A stretch of DNA of 64,000 nt, from positions 265,577 through 329,576 of the forward strand of contig CM007336.1 of the NCBI GenBank assembly GCA_000333855.2. The letters are read 5' to 3'. Both the position numbers and the translations under genes were made by a program. Below, in pieces: positions 47,159-55,200 of this stretch. The notes below the pieces were generated by a model, which was given only the letters and a program-made list of their open reading frames with translations, did no database searches and was not told the origin of the DNA. The stretch's first letter is position 1, and each line of letters starts with the position of its first letter. Source of the stretch: Endotrypanum monterogeii. Its lineage: Eukaryota > Euglenozoa > Kinetoplastea > Trypanosomatida > Trypanosomatidae.

Positions 47159-49138
47159 CTAATCACTGTCGCGCTGTGTATCAGCGTCACCATACAAATC
47201 CCGCTTCGTCAGGTGATAAGCCTTCTTGCGTTTCGTATTGTGAACTGGTTTTCGCTTTGCCCGCGCTTCGTCGGCAATGATTTGTTTCCGTAGCTCGGCG
47301 TCATCCAAAACAGAAGCCTTTTCTCCATTCTTTCTCAGAACTGCCTTGCGCGCTTTCATTTTTTGTCTGATTTCCGAGTGACGGTCCTGCTTCTTCATTT
47401 CACGGACGGCTTGGCGCTCGCTGCGGACCTTCTCACGCGTATCATCCACCTCCTTCAGCTCTTGCTCGATGCGCCGACGCTTAGCCGTGTGCGTGATTGG
47501 CTGGAAGGACTCGGGATCAGCAGATTGTCGCATGATAAACTCAACCTCAGAGAACATGGGACGCACCTCATACGCCACGCCGCGAGCTACGGCATACTTA
47601 CGACACAAAAACGCGATCTTCTGCATGACATTGCGAGCGTCAGCGGACGCGTGCTCCGTAGCCAAAGCCTCTACGGCCTCCAGCGAGGTCGCGACGCCTC
47701 CATTTCCAACTTGTTTTTTACCGCGCTTCTGAGACGCCAGTGTCTTGCTTGTCATGGCCTGCGCTATTTGTTCCGCCCGCCGCTGCGCATACACACCACC
47801 CGCCAAGGGGGGAAAGAAGTTGTCCAGCACTCGTTTTTCCACGTAGTTGCCCTGACTCATAGCATAGAGGGGAATGCCAGCAGACAAGGCAACAAAGAGG
47901 TCGACACCGAGCTCTGCTCTGACAAACTCATCGAACGCCACATCACAGATGTGCATTGTCAGGCCGACGCTGGCAGTCGACGGGAAAATCTGGCGCTGCA
48001 GTATGTATATGATTTCCCGCGCCACTTTTGCGGCGGCAGTTGAGGAGCCCATGTACTTCTGTAGGGCGGCCTGGGACACACCGGCAGCGGTCTTCCACAA
48101 GACACCAACAGCAGCTGTATCATCCTCGGGTTTCGGAGCAGTGGCCTCGTCGCTGCGGCTGCGTTTAGCGTCTTTCTTTCCAGTAGGCGAGAGCTCTGTA
48201 TCAGCAGCGTTACCCGCTCGCTTTGCAGGAGAAGTGCCCACGGATGGTGTCGCTGCATCACTATCGTGGACATCCTTTACGAACTTCACACAAGCAAACA
48301 TCATACGACGCACAAGGGCGAGATACTTGTCCATGCGATACCGGTCAATCGTAGGCCATTCACGAGCCAACACACGAAAAAGTGAGCCGTAAAAAAGAAT
48401 TTTGCAGCGCAGCGTCCGCGGGGCATGAAGAAGATCGGCAATCTTCTGCGCGCAGGCAAGCTGAACGAGCGGCTTGTCCGAGTGCCAGAGGCAGTAGTGG
48501 ATACCGCGACACAGCTTCAGAAATACAAGCTCCATGTTGCACCATGCCTCCATCCAGGTCTGATAGCGCTCACGATGCAGGTTCTGGCCCTGGTACACAT
48601 GCGCTGGCTTCGCCCCGGCGCTGAGACCAGCCTCTTCCCCGTCATCACTGCCCGATGCAAAATCCCCTGCGGGACCTCCGTAGCGGCCATATTGATCTTT
48701 GTCACGCCGCTCTTGCGCCTGCCGAGAGCGTAGATCGCGCAGTGCCATGCGCCTGCGATCCTCGCGCTCCTGCTCGGCAGCCTTCTCTCTGAACTGCTGA
48801 AGCGCCAGCGGGAGGTTCTCGTAGCGATACGGGTTTGGCGCCTTTGGGTGCTCCTTGAAGTAGGCCTCCACCTCCACGATTTCAGAGTCGTATGTCTTCT
48901 CCATCTCTTCCATGGCAGCAGTGAGTCGCTGTAAATAATGAGGCACCTCACTCAAAACAGCATCACGCACCGTCACTTCATTATGGGCCAAACGCTTGCA
49001 AAGGATCTCCACCTGTACCACCTCTGCATCGAAGTCGATGACACCACCCGGTAGTGACTCGGGAAGAACATCAGGATCTGGGTAATTAATGGGCAGCTGT
49101 GCCTCGCGCTTGCGCAAATCCTTCTTCTTGATCTTCAT
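47159..49138 (-). CDS. RRP1: Ribosomal RNA processing protein RRP1 / Nop52 homologue
   Basis: 659 residues from the ATG at 49138 (MKIKKKDLRKREAQLPINYP); a 31-codon upstream extension of the frame lacks coding character. The Nop52 domain is clear at about 190-290: MEAWCNMELVFLKLCRGIHY, CLWHSDKPLVQLACAQKIAD, then REWPTIDRYRMDKYLALVRR. The 'W.MDKPL.Q..LA..I' and 'W..IDR.R.DKY..L.R' patterns are diagnostic. RRP1 is a nucleolar factor for 27S pre-rRNA processing and 60S subunit formation. An insert of about 60 residues (QERRDKDQYGRYGG and the Asp/Gly stretch after it) precedes the domain. The C-terminus is rich in Lys and Arg with coiled-coil character (KRRRIEQELKEVDDTREKVR), a nucleolar-type tail. 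Confidence 0.92.
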   Translation of the reverse strand: MKIKKKDLRKREAQLPINYPDPDVLPESLPGGVIDFDAEVVQVEILCKRLAHNEVTVRDAVLSEVPHYLQRLTAAMEEMEKTYDSEIVEVEAYFKEHPKAPNPYRYENLPLALQQFREKAAEQEREDRRRMALRDLRSRQAQERRDKDQYGRYGGPAGDFASGSDDGEEAGLSAGAKPAHVYQGQNLHRERYQTWMEAWCNMELVFLKLCRGIHYCLWHSDKPLVQLACAQKIADLLHAPRTLRCKILFYGSLFRVLAREWPTIDRYRMDKYLALVRRMMFACVKFVKDVHDSDAATPSVGTSPAKRAGNAADTELSPTGKKDAKRSRSDEATAPKPEDDTAAVGVLWKTAAGVSQAALQKYMGSSTAAAKVAREIIYILQRQIFPSTASVGLTMHICDVAFDEFVRAELGVDLFVALSAGIPLYAMSQGNYVEKRVLDNFFPPLAGGVYAQRRAEQIAQAMTSKTLASQKRGKKQVGNGGVATSLEAVEALATEHASADARNVMQKIAFLCRKYAVARGVAYEVRPMFSEVEFIMRQSADPESFQPITHTAKRRRIEQELKEVDDTREKVRSERQAVREMKKQDRHSEIRQKMKARKAVLRKNGEKASVLDDAELRKQIIADEARAKRKPVHNTKRKKAYHLTKRDLYGDADTQRDSD

Positions 49139-49246
49139 GGCTTGAAATGAAAGCCCTTGTCCTGCTGAGGTCAAATGACAAGAACAATACCAAGGAAACA
49201 CAGTTACTGTATTTGCTCGGAAGTATCCCACACTATTGAATATGCG

Positions 49247-49277
<31 letters not shown>

Positions 49278-50285
49278 ATATATATGATGATGAGAGCACG
49301 TCGATGCGTGAAACAAGATGGGAAATAAAAAAATACAGTAGAATTGTCATTATTGAGGTAGGGGTGAGGGAAGGAGGAAGGGAAAGAGGGAGAGAATTTG
49401 ACCTACTTGTGTCTTCGCTAGAAAATTCATCGACGGGGCTGAATGTTCAACGAACGTGGCTCTCTCCGAGTGAATATTAAAATAAAATAATTTTTTTTTC
49501 CCTCGCGTCACCCTATTGGTAGAATGTGGTTTTAGCAGCACCTTTTCAGTTGCGAGGGAGGATGGAGTCATCGGTTTCCCTTCTCCTCGGCCTTCGAGGA
49601 CAAAAGAGTGAAACGATTTTTTTTTTGTATAAAACGAGGGAAGCGATAGTGAGCAGTATCCCTGTGGAGAAGGGGGGGGGGAAAAAAATCACTATTTCGA
49701 GAAGCGCTTCACACAAACACAAATCGAACCACACGCACGCGCAAGCTCCGTTTCTGGGAGAACAGGGAAGGGAGTTGTGTATGCGCGCGTGTGTATGCCG
49801 TCGAGCAAAAACCTTTTATTTACATGTATACATGAGTGTGGGCATCCGCGTACTTATATATAAGCACATGCGAATGAGAGCAGCTCCAGTATAATCAGCT
49901 AAGCTCTACAGGCCCCGCATACAGACACAAAAAAAAAAAAAATGAGAAGCTGAACGCAAGAAAAAAACACACCCACGCACTAAAATAATAATGAGCACAT
50001 GTACATTTCCTTTTTTGTGTGTGTGTACCGTGTGTAGGTAAAGGTATGAGTGTATCCAAAAGATTTCGGACCCAGCGACGGGTTCGCCTTATGTATAGAG
50101 CCGATTTCCCTCGTTTTCATTTTTTTCTCCTCGTCAAAGTGGACCAAAACAAAACAAAAACGTGACGACTTGGGTAAGGACACAAACTCAGGAACTGCCC
50201 GCGTTTCCGCCCACACTTGAATGATAAACGATTTATCTGGTTTAGAGATAAGAAAAAGTGGAAATGGACGACAGCAGCAAAACCT
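49139..50285. other. Spacer upstream of RRP1
   Basis: About 1.1 kb without a credible gene. It contains the compound repeat at 49246-49286, a T run near 49620, a G run near 49672 and A runs. No strong polypyrimidine-AG signal was found close to the RRP1 start. Confidence 0.55.
49246..49286. repeat. Alternating (TA)n(TG)n microsatellite
   Basis: TA, then a short TG, then TA again, about 110 bases upstream of the RRP1 start codon and so close to its splice region. Confidence 0.95.
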
Positions 50286-51167
50286 CTACAGTGCTTCTAA
50301 CCGAGACGACAGAGATGCATAAGGCTGAGGTTCGGCAAGGTGAACCGATTGCTGAGGTCTCGCCGTCGTTGGAGAAAAGGTATTTGTCCCGTTCTTTCCC
50401 TCACGTGGCGCTGGGGCCCTTTGTATGGTGCCTGCCTCAAGCTCACCTATGCGCGCTTCTGCCCTCTGTAACGCACGCAATAGCTCGCTGTCATGCACAT
50501 AGAGTGGTACAGAGGCAGGAACTGTGTATCGGGCCTCAGCAGATGAGGACTTATGCAGAGGCTCGCTACGCTTTGAAGAAGAAGAAGCGTTTGTCCTCCG
50601 TCCCCGACTAGTGCGCAACGAGTGACCTTCATTGGACACCTCCACAACAGGGACTGAGAGTGGTGAAGTTGGTCCCGAGTCGATAGCGTCGCTCAGGGGC
50701 TCATTTCCGCCTCCCCGTGCACAACGTGCTGTGGCCGCGCCGGTGTGAAAAAGCATCGACGCGAAAGGTGGCTTTGCCAGCGCTATTTCTACACGCGCCT
50801 CCTGCTCCTCACACCGTAGTCTCCAGCGGGTTATCTGCTCGGCAGAAATCAGCTGTGAAAATTGAATGCTTTGCGAGGGGGTAAGGCACTGACCGCGACG
50901 TTTCTCCCTGGGGCACGCTGACCCTCTGGATCCGACAGGAAAACTGTGCAGCCGCGCCGAGGACGCCCTGATTCCCGCCCCGGTTGACGGCTTCAATGCA
51001 CCTGTGAGGGGGACGATGGTGCCATCAGCAGCACGTGAAATACCACACGAAGTACCGTGGGCCACCAGCACAGGGGGCGCGTATCGCCCGGCAGCAGCGC
51101 AAATCTCGTAGCTACGTCGACCTGCAGTCCCGAGGGGCATTGTCTGCGCAAACATGTCTTGTGACAT
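50286..51167 (-). CDS. Hypothetical protein with two short coiled-coil stretches
   Basis: 293 residues from an ATG, with a strong splice acceptor 56 bases upstream. I do not recognise a family. Two charged helical stretches stand out: QITRWRLRCEEQEARVEIAL near 130 and SELLRALQRAEARIGELEAG near 230. Both have heptad-like spacing, while the rest is rich in Ser, Arg, Pro and Gly and probably disordered. No signal peptide, membrane segment or catalytic motif was found. It may be a small scaffold or cytoskeletal protein; this is a guess from composition. A gene rather than chance is supported by strand, codon use and the acceptor. Confidence 0.7.
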   Translation of the reverse strand: MSQDMFAQTMPLGTAGRRSYEICAAAGRYAPPVLVAHGTSCGISRAADGTIVPLTGALKPSTGAGIRASSARLHSFPVGSRGSACPREKRRGQCLTPSQSIQFSQLISAEQITRWRLRCEEQEARVEIALAKPPFASMLFHTGAATARCARGGGNEPLSDAIDSGPTSPLSVPVVEVSNEGHSLRTSRGRRTNASSSSKRSEPLHKSSSAEARYTVPASVPLYVHDSELLRALQRAEARIGELEAGTIQRAPAPREGKNGTNTFSPTTARPQQSVHLAEPQPYASLSSRLEAL

Positions 51168-51222
51168 AACTGCTCACAGCATCAGCGCTGTGCTGTTGAA
51201 AAGAAGTACCTGATGACAACAA

Positions 51223-51240
51223 CTGAAAAAAAAAGGAGGT
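51223..51240 (-). promoter_or_regulatory. Probable spliced-leader acceptor of the hypothetical gene at 50286
   Basis: On the minus strand, ACCTCC and a nine-T run lead directly to CAG, with the AG at 51223-51224. The 5' UTR would be about 56 bases. Confidence 0.6.
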
Positions 51241-51917
51241 ATATATAATAGTAATAATAATAATAAAAAGGGCGAAGAAGAAAGGAAAGAGAAGTGATAG
51301 CAACGTGTGGTACGGAGCTCAGTGAATATCTCTGTGGGCATTTGAGATGTCTCTGCTTTGCACAGCGGCAGTGTTTTCACCTCCGAAGCGTATGCGTGTC
51401 AGCCTGCAAACTGTTCCGCACCCCCACCTAAACCTCTAGTGGACTCGGTGAGGAAAGGCTAGTCAGTGATCAAAAAAAAAAAAAAACGGCTCTGTTGATG
51501 TTCATAGCCGAGGCTGATCGGAAGCAGCGTGTTGGCCAAACTGGTGGCAGCCCCTCCACACACCTGCACTTCTTTCTCTTTAGCCTTTTTTTTCGTTGTT
51601 TTGTTTCTTTTTCCGTGTTTCCGCACCGCACTCCCATGTCAGCATGCGAGTGAGTTCACGTGTAAAGGCGGCGAGAAAAGCAGTTACCGAGCGACAGGGA
51701 AGACATTTCGAGAAAGCATCACGGAGATGGAAAAGAGATAGCCCCAGGTCGGCGACCTCACACGCCTTCACCGAGAGCCGACTATGTCACACATGCCCTG
51801 CACCAAAGGATGGTGGGGAGAAATATAAAAAAAACATACTATACATGCTGCAAAACAAAAAGAGAAGAGCGAGCGCGCTCACAGAGGTAGAAACCACAGT
51901 ACAACAAAAAAAGTGTA

Positions 51918-51918
51918 C

Positions 51919-51952
<34 letters not shown>

Positions 51953-51954
51953 AT
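51918..51954. repeat. Compound microsatellite (TA)n(TG)n
   Basis: A TA run of about 22 bases followed by about 13 bases of TG, about 310 bases downstream of the giant gene's stop codon. Confidence 0.95.
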
Positions 51955-52267
51955 ACGGTGCAAGACCGTACGATAAATATACAGCTCTTCAACGCACCCA
52001 TATCAAGACCCATACACAAATACAGACGCGTATGGACACCAGACGTTAGAGAGAATGAAGAGAAGCGACGGGTGTCACTTATACGCCTCCAAGTGATTGT
52101 TAGGAGAGAACCAGGCGGTGATCGGGGTCAAAGAAGAGGAGGTAAGCGGGGGAAAACGCGTATTTCTCTCTGCGAGGCGGTACTCGCTACATGACAGCTT
52201 CAATCACAGACCTTCCTATCAGCGTCAGGTAAATAAGAAAGCCTTGGGCGCGGATACCCAAGGCGTG

Positions 52268-55200
52268 TCACTGGAAAGCGTGCCCCTCCTTCCAATGCGC
52301 CACTGAGCTGATAGAGGCATCAGAGCCGTAGTCATACCCCTCAGGTCGGATCCCGTGCGCAGATGCATAGATGACAAATCGATTGAAGACCAGCTTGCCC
52401 TCACGGTGGTACCGCTGGCTGATACGCTGAAACACTTTCCCTGGCCTTTCGACGTCTGCGCCCCATCGACGGAGAAGATCACGTGCCACCTTGAACTGCT
52501 CAAGTGACACCTCCTTCTTCATCGGCGCCGCCTCTAGCGTGATTTGATACGGCCGCGTAGATGCTTCATAAAGGGCAGCCGAAGCACTACGCATGTGGGG
52601 TGCTTCTGCCGAGCCGTTCGTGGCTGCAGACGCATCCACAGCAGCGTCTGCACTCTGGTCTGACCGCAGAACAACCCTCGCCGCGCTGGGCCTAGCCCCA
52701 TCTGTGTCATCTTCGGGGTAACTCTGTCTCTTCTGTTCAACGTGAAGAGTTTCCGGGTTGACATAGCCGCTGCACGTCAGCACGTCAAACATGAAGTACA
52801 GCTCGAGGTATCGATAGAGATACGCTAGAAATGCCTTGAGCTCCCATGGCAGGAGAACCTGCTCCTCAGTGTGTTCAGTGAGATACACCAAGTTCCTGGG
52901 CTCCCCCTTCAGGTCCTTGGTTCCTCTGAAGGCGCGCAGAAGAGCAGGGGTAAAATCTGCGCGGAATGTCTGCAGTTGAACCATGTTTATAAGCCCTCGT
53001 GCTATGTCAGACATCGTCAGGTACCCACATTGATGGTGATCCATCCACGTGAAGAGCTCACGACGCCGCTGACGGTGCAACAGTGACGTGCCAAAGGGTA
53101 GAAGAAGACGAAGGCGCTCCCAGTAGGACAACTTTTCGGATGAGTTGTAGCTCACATGCCCGCCAAAAAAGACAGTCGGGCTGGTGATCGTCGCGGGAAG
53201 ATCTCTGGGATGGATCCGCTCTACACGGGGAGAGAGGGCAGTACAGGCAACGCTGCGCGCGTCCTTCACGAGGAAATATGCAACGGTGTGTGCAGTACGT
53301 CGACAGATCTCATCAGTCACGATGCCTGTTATGCGCATCTCATCCAGTATCTCTGTCACTATGCTAGAAAGCATAACTGCTACCTCGGATACACTGGCAA
53401 AAGGCCGGACAAGGGGAATAAGAGTCATCGAGAAAAGCTCGGTCAGTGCTGACCCATCCTCTCTTGGAGTGATGAAGAATCGGCGCGCACTGCCGTCAGC
53501 AGACACAGCATCTGGACACACCGCACAGAGTGCAAGTGCATAGCACAGACTGATGTAGGCAGAGATAAAGTGATGCACGTATTGCAAGAAAAAACGAAAA
53601 TCGCTATAGTGTACCCCGAGCAATTCATAGTCCGGGCGATCAAGCAACTCGCTGAGCCAGCGTTGACAGCTGACTAGCCACAGCGGCACAGAAGGAGGAG
53701 ATGCTGTTTTCTGGGCACCTTCCCTATCCACAGTTGAACTTAACACCCCTTTTTGATCTTCGTCGGAAAAAATCCTCTCCGATACATCTCCGACTTTCCA
53801 GCGGCTCTGCCATACGGCAAACGTAATTTCGATGGGCAGGTAGCCATCTTCGTGTTCTAAAACCTCAACTGGGTAAGACTCGGATAGCCCCACGCAATGC
53901 TGCTTTCTGCGGAGTATCTCCCGCATTGCCGACTGACGCTCTTGAGAGTGCGCTGCTGACGTCATGAAGGGAATTCGAAGCGCGTAGGAATCTCTCCATA
54001 GGTCATACAAAGACTTGAGTGCATAATGATCTGCCCGATAGGAACTATACCAGAGAAGTGCATTTTGGAGTGAGATAAATCCCTTGTCTGTGTCAGCAAC
54101 ACGCCGTGACGTCAGCCATAGGTGAGCATCTTCCAGCGTCGGTATTGAAGAAGGTCCTCCTTTTGTGAATTGACCAAAACACGCCAATATGCATCCGAAT
54201 TCTTTCTCAGAGAGGAATACCTCGGAAGGTGTACTCATAGCGATACGCATCACCGCTGTTCTGGGCCGCACCACAGATTGGTAGGCCTTTTCAGTCATGA
54301 AGTACCCCAGAATGAACTGCAAAAAGGAGCTGAACTCGCGGCGTGTGATACCCAGCTTCCTCTTGTCGCTGCTGCGGCGAGGACTCTGGCCTGCTAGGTA
54401 CTGAAGCGCCTGCGTCCCGACTTCCTTTACGTGGTCCTCGTCGAGGCAGAGCCGCTGAAAGAAACACATGTACTGTACATAAAATGCGTGTAGAAATGCA
54501 GCCTGCGCTCCGCTTGAACCTTCGGCCGGCCTATCGGGTGGTGCTTCCTGTTCGGTCAGCTGTGTAAAATCTTGATAGCAGTTGACGAGGGTGTGCAGTG
54601 GCATCGCGCTGCTGAGATCAAGCAGCGCTTCTTCGCCCTGCCACTTGGGGTAGTCATTCCTATAGCGTTCTTCCGTCTTGGGGAACGCATGGAGGTCGTT
54701 ATCGTAGCACGTGAGAGCCCCCCAGGATGTGGAGCAGTGCTGGCGCGTGTAGTTAAACGCCATAATAAACAAAACGTGAAGCACATTAACCGTCTCCGCC
54801 CCGTCGTGAGCGTTCGGCTCATCGGCTTCGCTGTTGCACTCGTGCCAATGAGCCGCCAAGTGCGCAACACTCCGACAAGAGCGGAACGCACTCTCAACGC
54901 TGAATTCGGGACCCGCCGCTTGAGTTATGAGCCTCTCCTCGTCATTGCTCGCTGCAAGGAAAAGAGCCTGTGAGTTGTTCAGCAGCACCTCCACCGGACA
55001 CTCTAAGTACTTGCTAATGACTGTCACACCGCGGACAAAATGAGGTGCAGTGACGCCGGTAAGTAGCGGTCGCACTCCTGTGAACTGATGCTCGTCGCAG
55101 CTCACTTCAGAGCTCTCTGATGTGTTCGCCTCGGGTGCGGTGTTCTCAAAGAAACAGTACGCAGCGGCGACGCAGAAGGTTGTGTGCACAAAGAACTCGA

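Larger units (their letters stand above)
51168..52267. other. Spacer between the giant protein gene and the small hypothetical gene
   Basis: About 1.1 kb with no credible gene. It contains the acceptor of the hypothetical gene, an (AAT)n run at 51251-51267, an A run near 51472 and the compound repeat at 51918-51954. Confidence 0.6.
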
